From NCBI GenBank assembly GCA_036346255.1, contig CM070618.1:63402256-63466255 (forward strand): 64,000 nt of DNA, in the 5' to 3' direction. The translations under genes were made by a program, and so were the position numbers. Under the pieces are notes generated by a model. The model was not told the DNA's origin and did no database searches. It was given only the letters and a program-made list of their open reading frames with translations. The stretch comes from Ampelocalamus luodianensis (Eukaryota; Streptophyta; Magnoliopsida; Poales; Poaceae). This document shows, one piece after another, positions 12,873-26,283 of this stretch (position 1 is the stretch's first letter; each line of letters opens with the position of its first letter).

Positions 12873-13762
12873 CCCTAGCTTTTTGCTACTGCCATTGTTG
12901 ACCACTGAAGCTCATCATTTTCCTTGCTGTCCAGTGGAGTTTCTTGCTCTTGTCCATTGCTTATCCACCTTAAGCACTGGTTTTACCTTGCATTAAAGAT
13001 TGGATATCTTTTGTAGGTTAAATCTAGAGTTTATTTCTCTGTCAATCCACTTCGGTTTTCAGAGTCTGTGGTGTCTTTCCTTTACTGGTAAGCTAAAACC
13101 CTAGTTTTGACATCTTGAGCATCTTAAGGACCTTAGGAGATCATATGAATCATTCTTTTAAATATCAGTAGCTTCAACTTGCTTCAAACTGAAAAGTTGC
13201 TATTATAACTTTTCAGTTTTCCATATCTTTTTCAAGACCTAGGGTTTCTTCTGTCGACTTGTTATCCTAGTTAGGTCTTAGCTAAACCCTAGTAGCATAA
13301 CAAGTTGATCTTTCAATTCTTGTCATCATCTATTTTGCCTCATAGCTGAAATATGTCTCTGTTCTCTTTTGTCGACTCAACCGACAAAAATAGGTTTCTT
13401 TTTAATTGATGTAACCTAATCGATTAGGGTTAGATTAAGGTTAATTTAGGGTATTAACTACCCTAATAGATCAGGTTAAGCTTCATTTTAGAATCTTTGC
13501 TTGATCTATTTTCCTTTTTCCCAAATCTACAATCTGTCCTGTTTCTGTTCTTTTCAAAACATGAAAACTGAAACTTTGAACTAAATCCTAGTTTCTGCCA
13601 TTTGAAAACAGTAGGTTATAAAATGGGTTAGTATCACTATTATGGGTAGTTATGGCTTAAGCATACTGCTAATCATGCATTTCCATGTTGATCATGCATA
13701 TTTCTTTCAATCTGCACTTATTGTCGATTTTGGCATTTATTGGACTTTATTGCTTCTTATAG

Positions 13763-15213
13763 AATCTGGTTCTTCTGAAGCACTTGAATTTATTTCTGAG
13801 CAACCTGAACCTGCAACAGAAGTGTATTATTATCAAGGCAAGCTTCCTCTCTGCACCATATTGATCCCAAATTTTATACAATAGATTTTCTAAATCCAGT
13901 GACAACTGTGCATGCTATTTTTTCAAAATACAAGCGTGATCATTAGTAGTTAGTTATGACCTAACATGATGGATTACCTTAATTGTCACCATACCCTCAA
14001 ACTTAGTATAGTATTGTATATTATAGTATATTTTCAGTTTTGGCTTAGACATGTAGTCTAGAGATTTTAGAGTTTGACAAGCATATCTTGTCAAACATGG
14101 GAATCACAAAAGACCTTCTGTTATTTGAAACTCTTTGTCCAGTTTACTTATTTCAGAAATGAGTTTTATATCTAAATTGATCTGGACAAGAGGAAGCTAG
14201 TGATGGTGCTTTTGTGCACGAGATTGGGATTTGTGGTGGACTTGTCCGGGTTAATTAAGGACCGAACTCTGATTATTCAATTCAAGTCCCCCATGTACTT
14301 CCACATGCAGTGTATGGGCGCTGTTTGGTTAAGTAAAATGTTAAGACTATTGGGTTGGAAACAGGAAAGTAAGAATATGTGTATTGACCTTGTATGGCAT
14401 AGATGCTTTGGTCTTATGACTGCGTTGTATGCCATGTGAGCTTGTATGTCAGTATCAGATGTTCTTAGAAGGGTGAGGGCGTATATGTGCTCCGTAGCAT
14501 ATACGTACCTTAATGGTGCCGATTGCATCCTAATATGGGTAGTGAGCCCATTCGCATTAAATTGTTTGGATCGGCATTCATCGACGCAACATGTGTGCCG
14601 GTTAGCGAGATGCTATCGATCGTTGTTTAAGCGGGATCGGTTCACACATGGGGTCCAACTCAATAGTGTTAGCTTGTTGAAAAATACCAAATCTTAGTTT
14701 CCCGGCGGCATACCAAAGGAAGTATGTCATCATTCGGAGGCATCCAAGGCAACGGGCTAGCTAAGTCATGTGGGTAAAGATGTACACCCTCGCAGGTATA
14801 AACTATTCGAATAGCCGTGTCCACGGTCATGGACGATAACTTGAATTGATGTCACCTGTATAGAAGTTTTGATTTACAAAACTGGTTTCGGTTTTTCTGG
14901 TTTAGCATGAGGGATTCATGCTCTGTACTGTTTACAATTGTTCCATTTACTTACTGTTCTACTTTATCTTTGATTTATTAAATTGCTTTATCAAAATTTA
15001 GTCTTTCTAGGTTAAGATGTATTGCTTTATGCAAATCTGAACCTTTATGCCTCCCTGTTGTAACCTTATGCATATATAAATTCTTTTATTAGTTTGTGTA
15101 AGACTTGCTGAGTACCTTCCGTACTCAAGGTGCTATCACCTATTGTTGCAGGTGAGGATGGTTACCTTTATGAAGTACCCGTTAGCGCCGATCAGGGTGA
15201 CGCTAACGAGTAG
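13763..15213 (+). CDS. Putative LTR-borne split ORF (LTR C copy)
   Basis: Exon 13763-13837 (75 nt; acceptor CTTATAG, donor CAAG|GCAAGC), then exon 15152-15213 (acceptor GTTGCAG, stop TAG 15211-15213). Phase-1 joining keeps the frame open; the product ends ...DQGDANE. An unspliced frame also runs into the first exon from ATG at 13642, with a hydrophobic N-terminus. That is the only copy where I see an in-frame upstream ATG. Confidence 0.45.
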
Positions 15214-15664
15214 AGCTACTTCGTTCCTCCACGCAATTGCCTGCGGGTGGATGAGGCCATTGGTGGACGTTACTATTTTGTTTTGCTTCCGCTGTAGACT
15301 TTTGAAGTGACCAAGTCACTTAATAATTGTAGTACTAAACCAAATGTTGTAAACTTATGTTTAATTATGTCAATGTATGACTTGTATGTATTTGATGCAA
15401 TGTTGTTGAAGGATATATATGCAATGGTCGTTGATCCTGGGAACCATTGTGGTATATATATATCTGGGGATCCTGTTTATTGGAATTGTCACTTGTTAAA
15501 TTTATGCCTTTAGCATGATCTTTAATAAAGGAACAATACTGTTCCTTCATTAATAATTGTGCTACAGTATGAATTTAATTAAGTACATTTCCACTAAACC
15601 GGGGCGCCCACAAGTGGTATGCCCTATAACCCATCGGCAACCGACTGGGAGTTAAATGATAGCA

Positions 15665-17065
15665 CTACTCATCAGTGTCGCCTAAATCGACACTGACAAG
15701 CTCATCGGGCTCGATATCTTCCTCACCTGTAAGCCAGTAGACAAACTGGCTCAGTAAAAAAGAGTACTAGCAAGTCTTACACAAATAAAAATTAGTTATG
15801 CATAAGGCTGTTCCAAAGGATGGCTCATATTGGCTTAGTTTTGCAAAAGAGACGCAACAAGGTACAACCTACACATACTAGTTTTTCAAGTGCCATTTCA
15901 AAATCAGATTTGAAGTAGAAGTAAAGCATGTGAATAAGTAATGAATTGAATAACAAATAAATCATACAAATAGCAAAGTGGCTGTCCACTTTGAAACAAC
16001 AACAAGCATGAACATCCCATTCATGACGAATCCCAAGTTATAACCACAATTTTAATTCCAAGTCTAACAATAAGCAGCTACAAGCTCAAGCGATCGTCCA
16101 TAACCGCGGGCACGGCTATTCGAATAGATTTATACCCTACAGGGGTGTACTACTTTACCCACACAACTCGATTAGCCCGTAAGCCTCCGGATAATGACAC
16201 ACTTCCTTTGGTATGCCGGCCGGGGAGAATCGAGATACGGTCGTTTTCAGCAAGAAAACCCTATTGAGCTAAGTCCCCCATGTGAGATATTTTCGATCTT
16301 AGTACAAGTAGCGTATAGCACTTGCTAAGGGGCTCACAAGTTATATTGGAAATACCGATGCATTGTAAAGGGTAATTGGTGCTCCCATGCACACTATAGA
16401 ACATTACATCGGCTCCTAAGGACAAATGATCAAACACAAAATGCCCCTACACCACCATGGGACTTAACACAATAGAATCTTCCCCTTACTTAACCATACA
16501 GTACCCATATACTGCGTATGGTAGCACGAGTTTTACTTGAATCGCAGGTACCCAAAGTTCGGTCCTTAATTGTCCAGACAAGTCAAACCACATACCCAAT
16601 TCTCGTGCACGAAGGCACCATCACTAGCCATCACTTGTCCAGACCAAAATCTTATTTAAAATGACAAAATTTAGCTCATAAAACAGATACGAAGATCTGA
16701 AACAAAAGTATATAATGAAAGTTGTGTTTATCCCATAATTGTCGGGTTATTCTCAACAATCAAACTACCGTTTCTAGGCTTGCATGGCTAAGCAAACCCG
16801 AACAATATAAATTCACACATCCTATCTTAAGCATGTGGTGCTGGAATAATTCAAGGATAACCTCAATGAATAGCATATAACTAATCTACACATCACAAGA
16901 ATAGCGACAATATCAAAATAGCATGCAAGCAATTATCATTGCGTTAACTTAACCAAAACTGGGATCAAATATGATGCAAAAGAAAGTTCAAATGATGCTT
17001 GCCTGGCTGGTATTCCAATTTTTCACTCTCGGTTGTGTAATCGCTCGCTTGTGGCAGTTCAGACT
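15665..17065 (-). CDS. Putative LTR-borne split ORF (LTR B copy)
   Basis: Minus strand: exon 17065-17003 (63 nt; preceded by CCTTAG, donor CCAG|GCAAGC), then exon 15726-15665 (acceptor GGCTTACAG, stop TAG at 15667-15665). Phase-1 joining keeps the frame open and gives an acidic end ...LGDTDE. The layout matches the copies in LTRs A, C, D and G. No start codon identified. Confidence 0.45.
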
Positions 17066-20000
17066 CTAAGGAAATAACGACATCGAATAAACACCGAGAA
17101 ATAGCCAAAAACTCAAATTGCTCAAAAATGCATGAAATTTATACAGTAGTTAGATTATGTTTTTAGATGAATTTAGGTACAAAAATTACTCCAATTGGAG
17201 TTTATATGAGAGAGTTATAGTAGTTTAAAAATCAGATTTCTGGAAAATGCTGAAAATCAATGTTCTGTTACTGTTCACCCGAATTTAACTATTTTGTGAA
17301 AATTTGCAGAATTCTAGTGGAGATAAAAAATACATGGTTAAATATAGAATAATATTTTATGGACAACCCAATTGGACTCATCCCATTGGGAGTTCATATG
17401 AATTTTCTAAGAATTTTTCAAAGTTACTTCAATTTCTAATGTAAAAATAATTCTTTTCTGCATTTTAAATGGAATTAAATCCTTTTTATACACGGGCTGA
17501 CCTAGCCTCTGTCAATGACAGATAGGACCCTTGTATTTTATTTTATTTTTCATTTATTTCCTAAAGGAAAACATCTACCGACAAATCTAATCTTCTTATA
17601 ATCATACACTTAACCGGTTCTCCGGTGTTGCATCCAATCACATACATAACACTCTCCAATCATATTCTCATATCTTGATCTAAATCCTATACTAACATCC
17701 ACTAAGGCATAATCAAGGCATTCAACCCAACAAATAATGCCCGGACTCACCATCTTTCATACATGCAATCAATCCGGTGATTGCACCAAATCCACCAAGT
17801 GATAAGCATATGACTAAGACTAACTCCATAAATTGTTCATCACTAGACTATTTAAGCTAACACTACTATTTAGCTCTACTAGTCTTGCATTGTCAAATCA
17901 TCATCGCAAACACTAAAATTTCCACCGACCAAGATTTATTTGACTAACCGACACCTAATGACCTTTACAATTTAATTGCATGTCCGACCTCTAATGGCTC
18001 ACCAATCGATCAACTCATATCCATACCACCGAACTTAGTCAAGAACGATCTCTACCAATCCAATAATATATGTGCCCAAACAAACAACTAATAATCCTTT
18101 TATCTACTAATCCAATAGAGGGTACAAATCTATTAACTCGCCACATAGAACTTAACTAGTAATTTCATGGCAAACCAAATATTTATCTAAAATCAGATAA
18201 TCCATTCTACCTTCTCCCAATTCTAGCATATATAACTCACATAGATATTACTTAAGACATACGACCAATTTGCTCATGATTAAATAAATCGTCCAATTCA
18301 ACATCCATATATCCATAAATATCATCACAAGAGCTATCCACCAAGTAATAATTCATAAAATCCTTATGCGTCCTAACTCCAAAAATTACTAATCCAACGA
18401 GAGGATACCCTCCAATTAATTTATCATCTAAGATCACCACAATTTTGCATGTGACTCCCAAAATAATATCATCCAATCAATTTATCCAATGTATTTTTAA
18501 TTTAGCATCCACCGACCAACAATACACATAAACCGCTACAACAATCTAATCACTTGCATCCATAATATTTATCACATAATCCTGCCTACGCACAAATAAG
18601 TCCTAACCGGAGAGTTACACCGGTCTTAAGCTACCAAAGCATTTTTACAAATAAACATGCATAAATAGATGCATACTCAAGACTCATATGCAACATGCAC
18701 AACTAATATCGTAATACGATAGCAAAATTTAACGCGAAGTATTTTACCACGACACTAGGCGTGCTTAATATCGCTGGACGTCGTCTTCTCGGCTCCACGT
18801 CCCGCTCCGCATCGGCGCTGCCATGTCATGCGCAACACGCCATGTCGCCTCACCTTGCTCGGGTCGCCATGCCGCTGCATGCATGGCTGCCGCATCGCCG
18901 AGCTGCTGCCTCGCTGCTCCACCGTCACGCCATGCAGCGCCGTCAAGCCCAGCCTCGCCGAGCCTCCGTTGCTCCGCATGCACCGCTATCGACGCCGCTG
19001 GACAGCGCTGGCCCCCGTCTTGTCGCCACTGGACTGCACGCCGCTGCTCCGCCACTACAGCGCCTTGCCACTGGCCGCGCCTCCTCGCCTCGGCCACCTC
19101 GGCTTGGGCCACCTTGCCGCTGCTGCAGCGCTGCTGCATGCAATCACGCTGCGCACGCGCCATGCTAGCTCGCCTCCTCCACGCCCTCGCTTGCTCCGGT
19201 GCTACTACTCCAAGTTCTGGCTGAGCTGCTGCATGTGCTGGCCGTGGCCACCGAGTGGAGCCGCTGGCCTCGCCTGCTGCCCTTGTCTCGGTCGCTTCAT
19301 GCCGTCGGCTGCATGCTGTGCACCGACAGCCTCAAGGACCACCAGCTGCACAGTGTACCACTTCTTCCCCCCTCTTGGCTGCATCAAGCATCCACCACCA
19401 GTGCTCCCCCTCGCTGCTGCTACAATGAGCTCCTCTCACTGCTCCTCCTTCCCTCTCCAAAATGCTTGAATGACCGTGCATGTAGATGATATTTGGATGG
19501 ATGGATAGCTTGTGTGATTGTGAAAGCAATGGAATAACATGCAGAGCTTGATTTTTGATTTTGTATAGTGAATGAGAAAAGAGAAGGTGACAAGAACATG
19601 AGCTCAAGTGGAGAAACGAAAATGGTAGAGGCTGCCGGAGGAAGAAAGGTGGTGCTGGGCAATAAAGAAATATTGGTGAGTGCGGAGGGGAGTGATTCGG
19701 TTGGGAGAAGAAATGGGCAGTGACATGTAGTTCGGCTGGGGAAGGGAGCAATAGTAGTGCCTTGAGTTGAGGAGATGAATGGCTGTGGTGGAGAGGGGTG
19801 TTCGGCTGGGGCAGTAAGATAAATGGCTGTGTGCTTGCTCTCTTGGGTAAAGAAAAAGATGGCAGTGTAGAGAGTTGCTTTGTTGGGAGGTGGGGAGTGA
19901 AACAAGGAGATGGCAGGAAGAGGAAAGTTTTGGCTGGGCAAAAACAAATGGGAGGTTGTGCTGCTAGAGGGAGAAGTGGCATGGGGAGGAGAGAATGGCA

Positions 20001-20940
20001 GTGAGTGCTTTGTTAGAAAAAGAAATGGTAGTGGGAGGTGGAGGAAGAAATGAGTGGGTGTGCTCAGTTGGACCACAAGAAAGGAAAAAGTCAAGTGATT
20101 AGAAAAGGCAGTGCCCTGTTGGATGAAAGAAAGTGACTAGAGGGGAGAATGGTTCAGCTGGAGGAACCAAGAAATGGACAGTGGCTAGTTGGCCCCGTTG
20201 GGAAATGAATTGGGCTGTGGGAAGGCATTATGAAGTGGCTGTGTAACTATTAAGTGGTGGTGGTTTGGCTTGGAGTAAGAATGGGAAAGGGGCTATGTAG
20301 GGTAGTTGGGTTCTTGGGGAGAGAAGATGACAGTGAGCTAGAATAAAAAGGTGGCAGCAAAAAGGATGAGTCCCACAGACGATTTGTCTGCAGTCTGTCG
20401 AACTGGAAAAGAGTGATACTAATGCATGCAACATGATTTTTAAAATGCATGAAAAAACAAGAGACAAAATAACTTAATTTAAATGTAGTCATTTAAACAA
20501 TTCAATTTAATATTGTTTGTTATTTTTTTAACGCAACTTCTAAACAACTTGATTTAACTTTAAATGCAACCTTTTAATTAATTCAAAATGATTTTAGAAG
20601 CAATCTTTTAATTAAACACCGGAAATTTTTTAAAACACACTAAAAAATTTAATAGATCGCCAAATTAAATATTAACATCCCGATTCTGAAAATCGGGGTG
20701 TTACAGACCAGGTCCGACCAGCCCCACCTGTCAGCCCCCTGCGTACTTTCTCTGTCCTCCCTCTTTTTTCCTCAGCAACGTGCGCATTTAAGGCTGTCGT
20801 CGCCGCTGCAACGTGTGTATTAAACGCTGTTGTCTCCACCGCGTCACTGCAATGTGTGTATTAAATGTCGTGTCTCCGCTGCACAGCCGCAAATTTCGTC
20901 GCTCCATCTTGACGCCCGATTCCCCCTCCTTTTTTCTTTC

Positions 20941-20949
20941 TATAAATAG
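20941..20949 (+). promoter_or_regulatory. TATA box of LTR A
   Basis: TATAAATAG in a pyrimidine-rich context, upstream of a GC-rich leader and a GGTCTTG|GTGAGT-like donor near 21288. Confidence 0.6.
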
Positions 20950-21916
20950 AGCACCAGGGAGCCTCACCCTGCTCTTGTTCTTCCCCGGCTCGCCCTCTCT
21001 AGCTCCGGTTGTTGCGGTTTTCCTAAAGCTCTGAGCTCCGTGATCAAACCACCGCGCGCCTCCTCTAGGCCCTCGCCGCACTAGTGCAGCCCCTCTTCTA
21101 CCCGCATCTTTTGGTAACCCAGAGCTCCTTGAAGCAATCCCCCTTATTCTGTTTCAGTTGTGTTTTGTAGGAGCCGCCGCTTTTCTACTTCTCCTCTAGA
21201 CCCAGCTGACCCCTTCACCCTCGGTTGCGAGCTTCCTCACCACCGTTCGCCGCCCGCTGACCCCCTCCGGCCCCTCTCTCTCGGTCTTGGTGAGTCCCCC
21301 GTACCCTGGTCTCTCTTTTTCTTTTGGCCAACTTCCCGTGCCCTGTTCTCCTTCTTTATTCTTTCGACCGAGTCGAGCAGTCGAATCATTCTTTGTCCTT
21401 TCGACCTCTTTCGACCGCGTCAAGTAGTCGAACCCTTCTTTCTTTCGACCGCGTCGAGCAGTTGAATCCCTCTTATCTTTCAACCACTGCTGAAGTAGTC
21501 GAACCCTTCCTTGTTTTCGACCACGTTGTGTAGTCGAATCCCCTCCTCTATATCTTTCTTGTATTCTTCCTATGACCATGTTGTGTAGTCGTATTCTTCC
21601 TACGACCACGTTGGTAGTCGTATCCTTCTTTCCTTCGACCACTCGTGTTGTCGAACCCCTTCCGACCACGTGGTGTAGCCGAACCTCCCTCCGACCTCAT
21701 GAAGTCGATGATCAGTACTCAGAAACCAACCTTCAAGGACTCGCTCTCGTCCGTTATAACTCTGACTACAGTGTTTTTGTTGATAATTTTGTCTAAATTC
21801 GAGATCTTGCTGTTAGCTCTGGTCTTATTTGATTTGGTGTTCATTTATTATTTTTTGTGTATTTATTTGTTTTCTTTGCTTGTTTGTTCCTCTTTCCGGT
21901 GCGCTCGTGCGAGTAG

Positions 21917-23367
21917 AATTCAAAGAAGCAGGAGATCTCCACTTCGACCAACCACAAGACCTCCAAGACCCTCCTGTCTTTTATCAAGGTGAGTCAATAC
22001 TTTGATCATAATTGTGCCTACATTTTCTGCAAATTATATTCATTTAAATTACCGAAACTGCATGCTCTAATTCTTTAAGCAAATGTATGTTAACTCTTAA
22101 GGTAGTTAAAAACCCATTTGATGATTAATTATGTATTATACCATCCTTTGACATTTGAATCCATTACTCCATGTCACCCTAGTAACTATGTGGTAACTTA
22201 CTAGCTATAGGTTGTACTTAAGCGACATGCTAGTCTTGCTTAAGTACCAGGGCACCAAGTGTCTTGATCATCATCCCTTAAAATCATGAATTGTTTTGGG
22301 GCAGTCGTGGGAGGTACATGACTGTAGTATTTGAAATAAAGAGGTTTTCCTTCCCCAAAACCCCAACTTCTAACACCCCATCTGGGCGGATGGTATGATG
22401 GTGGGTGTAGATGTAGCACGAGAATGGTTGGTATGTGGTTTGAACCACCCATATGACCCTAATGACTTAATCCGGTGATGATCTCCCTTGTAAAACATGT
22501 GCAACCACAAGTCTGCAAAGTATCGACCGGGCTAAATAATTTGTATCCTTCAGTATGTGTTGCACCAGGTAGATGACCCATGATGTTGTGGGCCTTCGTG
22601 GCTACGGGTTAGGGTGTATGACTTGTGGGCCTTTGAGGACGTAAGCCGTATGGAGCAAGAGGGGGTCTGGGTGAAGGCTGACGTCGACTTTTGAGCGAAA
22701 TCCTTCCCAGGTGAAACCTTAGCGGGTGTAACCAATACTGGGGGAAGCATTGTAAAGGCCTTGTGGTAATCTCCCCTTGATTTTCATGTCTAAGGAAACA
22801 TGCGTTTATGTCAAGACGATTATCTCTTGTGGGTAAAGTGTACAACATCTGCAGAGTGTAAACTGTTTAAACAGCCGTGCCTATGGTCAAAGGCGGACTT
22901 GGAAACTTTACTAGAGTTAGTTCTACTTCAAAAACCTTTGAGGGTGGGTTGAAAACTTGTCGGACGTATGTAAGCCGGTAATTTGTTGTTTTCTGGGTGG
23001 TCGTACCCAATGTTGTTAAGTGGCGGATGTAACCATAATCAAAATAAGCATAGGTGGAGGTAGCCTCTGTTGTTATTTACTATTGCACATATACTCTCTT
23101 TAATAAAAATGCATTTTGGTTAAAATGCTAAATGATAGGAATTTCTAATTATGATAATTGAAAACCTTGCTTTGGCAAATAAAAGAACCCAAGCCTCCCT
23201 TGATAAGCCATGCATATATACTACTGCATTTTGTGTGTTGGCTCACGAGCATGGAAGTTGTGCTCACTCTCGCTCCTCTCTCCACCCCTTCAGACCCTGA
23301 GGATCTTGGAGATTATGCTTTCTACAAGGACCAAGGTGTCGAAGAGCAAGGAAATGATGAAGACTAG
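21917..23367 (+). CDS. Putative LTR-borne split ORF (LTR A copy)
   Basis: Two exon-like segments: 21917-21988 (72 nt, preceded by GAGTAG, followed by CAAG|GTGAGT) and 23294-23367 (preceded by CCTTCAG, ending TAG at 23365-23367). Joined in phase 1 they stay open and encode an acidic tail ending EEQGNDED. The same arrangement occurs in LTRs B, C, D and G at the same place with the same phases. The upstream junction is also phase 1, but no ATG was found in the upstream leader. The function is unknown, and translation is not proven. Confidence 0.45.
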
Positions 23368-23890
23368 TCGTAGCCTCCAATGGTCGTAGTCCCTAGTAGT
23401 CTAGGTCTCGCCTCAATCTAGCTGGCTCATCGACACTTGCGTACGACCGGTATTATCCAAGTCCTTGGTTAATACCAGTCGAACACGAGCTGCTCCAGTC
23501 GCTTGACTGTGGAGAGATGTGCTCCATCTCCCTCTTTTGCTTCCGCTGTATTTTGTGTAATGTATCCGGTTTGGCCTGTTCAGCCTTATTGTAAAACTTG
23601 ATCTGATGCGGTCTATGTCACTCTGATGTGTGTAATATAATGAATGGTTTGGTATTACAACTTGTATGAATTGATTCAGCAATGTGCCTGTGAGTGATAT
23701 CTACTGATCCAAGGAATAACACAGTACTTTCACAGAGGACTCGGTTTTTGGGTCCGACATAATTAATGAAATAATCTTATGTAAATAGTCATGTATTGTA
23801 AATTAATTGAAATATAGACTACGTAGTGTGTCTTGTTTGTTATATCGCGTACCATAAATTGGGTTGTTGTGGATTTAGGTAATTTCGAAT

Positions 23891-26283
23891 ATGCAAGAGT
23901 TGGTAGTGTTTTATGGCGATGGTCTCATACGGGCCAGACCTAATGGGTTAGACCTGTCGATATGCCAGTACAAAGTGGTTCGGGCGGAGGGGCTCGATGC
24001 GATGAATATTCATGAGCTTAGGAGCTACATCCAGAGGGAGTTCGACATGGAGGCAACAACGAAGAAACTTGTCATCGAGGGGATCACCTACATGAATAGG
24101 GGAGGGCAGGGCATCTGGGAGCTAGTTAAGCTGAATGGAAGTGTAGCATGGGGCCAGTACATGCATATTGCTTTCCAGCCCGAGGTGATGATATACAGGA
24201 AGTCGATGGTGTATGTTAATTTCGTATGCAGGGCATCGGGAAACCTTGGTGATTCTGGTACCTCGGGAAGCGGACAACCGCAGGCGGAGCTTGAAGACGG
24301 TTGCATTGAATGTGCTGTTTTAGAGGAAGTCTACGAGAGAAGACTTGCGTATAATTTTGTGCAAAATGAGGGGGGCAAGACTATGGTGGTCAGCCCGCGT
24401 TGACTGCCACGAGTATCTACCGGACCAGCCTCTCGGATTGGAGTCCAACGAGGATGCTGACCTAGGCTCAGATGGTAGCGATGAGGATGCACCCTAGGGT
24501 GGTGGTCCAAGCAACAAAATTGTGTCATTAGAGGTGCCTTACGTGGCATCCAGACTTGATGATATCGCAGTGCGGTCGCTCATACTATCGCAAGAAGAAA
24601 GGTCCCCGTAGGGGTTTGATGCTGACACCCTCTTAGTTGGGCAGCACTTCCCTAGCAAGGTGGTTGTGCAGCAAGCTATAGCACGGTACGACTTGTTCAT
24701 CAGCCGTGTGTACCGGATGCATCGGTCCAACCCAGGATATTACGCAATAAAGTGCATAGTAGAAGGCTGCCCTGGCAAGGTCAGCGCTCACCGAGCAAAG
24801 TTCTTCAGCTCAGCCTTCACGATCAAGGCGGTGATCAACCACACTTATGAGCTTAGCGAGCCACTGCGGCAACATTAGAATGTGACTTTCGCATATATGG
24901 CAAGACTCATCAGCCACCTAGTTGCGAAGGACGTGTTCGTCTTCCCCAAGATGCTGTTGTCAGAAGTTGCCAATCTAGTTGGTTATCCAGTTAGCTATAG
25001 CATGGTCTAATGAGCCAAGCAGAATGTTGTTGATGATGTCATGTATGGGACATACGAAGAGGCGTACAACCTTGTGACGAGAATGCTTCAGTAGATTGCC
25101 GAAGCAAACCCCGACACGTACATAAATAAGGTTGAAAGTGAAGATTCTGATGGAGGCCCTAATTGCTTCATACTGGATCGAGTGTTTTGGGCTTTCGCCC
25201 AGACCATAGAGGGCTTCAAATTCTATTGTCCGGTGCTCACGATGGATGACACTTTCCTCACCAGGAGGTACAAGGGTACCATTCTCACCGTGGTGGTAGC
25301 CGACGTGAATAACCAGCTTCTCTCGGTTGCTTTTTTTCCATCATAGAGAATGAGAACACACCCAGTTGACTATGGTTCCTGATGAATGTGAAGCGGGCGG
25401 TTGTGAGAGACCGACCCAACGTATGACTTGTTATAGACCACAATGCTGGGTTGTTGTTAGTTTTGAACACCATGAAGAATGGAACGGAACCCCCTTGGCC
25501 ACTCCATGAAAGATTGCCCCAACAGATCGAGCTCGTCTAGTCATCATTCTATGTCGTAATTAATTATACTGTCTGCATGTACGGGGACCATCATTTAAAG
25601 TAAATGGGTAGTATGCTCATATTTGTGTATTTCTGTAGGTCATTCTTTCTTCATGTGTATGTATTTCGGCATTCTATTTGTTCCGAGCTAACTCACCCTT
25701 GTTCTGTGCGCAACAACAAAACATTAGGCCGACCTTGGAGATGTCAGACTCGTCGTCGAACTACTATACGAAGATACTGAAGAAGCGCAAGTGTCTCACC
25801 GAGAGGGCTAAACCCAACCCAAATTTTCCTATGAAGGATGTACTGGCACCACCAGAGTTTCCATGCCCGCAATGTGTGTATGAAAAACCAACAAAGATCA
25901 TTCAGTCCACACACCGGTCACCATCGCCCGGGCGCACTACATGTGCGGGAACATCCTCGTAAAAGAATCTTACACGCACATTAATTTTTCACACCTTACA
26001 TTGTATTCCACATATTTCTAACTTCATGTGCGCATAATGGCAGCCCGAGATGTGTTGCAACGTCTTCCAATGGATCGATGGCCCGAAGATGTATGATACA
26101 ACGTTCATCCAGTAGAAGTACATGCTGAACTACGCGATGCGAGCCGAGACCTTCCAGCGATGGAAACCTTATGTACCTGACCCTATTGAAGAGAAACTCG
26201 TCGACAAGGGGAAGGCTCCTGCTAGTGAGACCGATGGTCGTCTTAGAGCTCCACATCGCCCTGGCACACTTCGGATCGATTAG
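23891..26283 (+). pseudogene. MULE transposase, decayed
   Basis: The first open segment starts at ATG 23891 (MQELVVFYGDG) and runs to a stop near 24403. Reading on past stops, 24636-24870 matches the MuDR-type N-terminal domain (VGQHFPSKVVVQQAI, then a C-x4-C...H zinc-binding motif CIVEGC...INHTY). Positions 25150-25345 match the start of the MULE transposase core (CPVLTMDDTFLTRRYKG), holding the first catalytic Asp. The core then breaks off around 25500. Downstream pieces (25739-25960 and 26039-26283, CNVFQWIDGP) resemble the C-terminal GRF-type zinc finger common in grass MULE proteins. Several in-frame stops and a missing catalytic middle make it inactive. Confidence 0.75.

Larger units (their letters stand above)
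11240..15612 (+). mobile_element. Solo LTR C (Ty3/Gypsy type, ~4.4 kb)
   Basis: Begins TGTAACAGCCCCAAG and ends GGGGCGCCCACA, flanked by perfect AGTGG (11235-11239 and 15613-15617). It sits inside LTR B and is uninterrupted. It carries a TATA box (12865-12872), a GTAAGC donor-like site at ~13089, the conserved block with palindrome CTATTCGAATAG (14803-14814), the hairpin GAGTAC/GTACTC (15110-15126) and the split ORF. No internal coding domains, so it is a solo LTR. Confidence 0.9.
10790..20705 (-). mobile_element. Solo LTR B (reverse orientation, ~5.5 kb), interrupted by LTR C
   Basis: Flanked by perfect GACCA (10785-10789 and 20706-20710). Read on the minus strand it begins TGTAACACCCCGATT and ends GGTCCCCACA. 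LTR sequence is 10790-11234 plus 15613-20705, unusually long for an LTR. It is related to LTR C in the opposite orientation (for example the GTGTAAGACTTGCT block near 15770). It carries the palindrome CTATTCGAATAG (16116-16127) and the split ORF. A GC-rich segment at ~18770-19470 gives long open frames on both strands, which I treat as composition artefacts. No gag/pol is present. Confidence 0.85.
10376..23759 (+). mobile_element. Solo LTR A (Ty3/Gypsy type, ~3.46 kb), interrupted by LTR B
   Basis: Begins TGTAACATCCC and ends GGGTCCGACA, flanked by perfect TAATT (10371-10375 and 23760-23764). There is no internal gag/pol, so it is a solo LTR left by LTR-LTR recombination. LTR sequence is 10376-10789 plus 20711-23759. 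It carries a TATA box (20941-20949), many TCGACC-type short repeats (about 21360-21700) and the conserved block starting GTGGGTAAAG at 22829. It also holds the palindrome CTGTTTAAACAG (22863-22874), a small hairpin (23247-23265) and the split reading frame described separately. Confidence 0.9.

Noticed and set aside
18755..19490. Overlapping long open frames on both strands
   Set aside because: They are in a GC-rich stretch of LTR B, several frames are open at once, and the residues are Arg/Ala/Cys/His-rich with no domain; this is composition, not a gene.
19332..20094. Pro/Ser/Phe-rich minus-strand frames
   Set aside because: Pyrimidine-rich minus strand of LTR B gives stop-poor frames; two overlap in different frames and match nothing.
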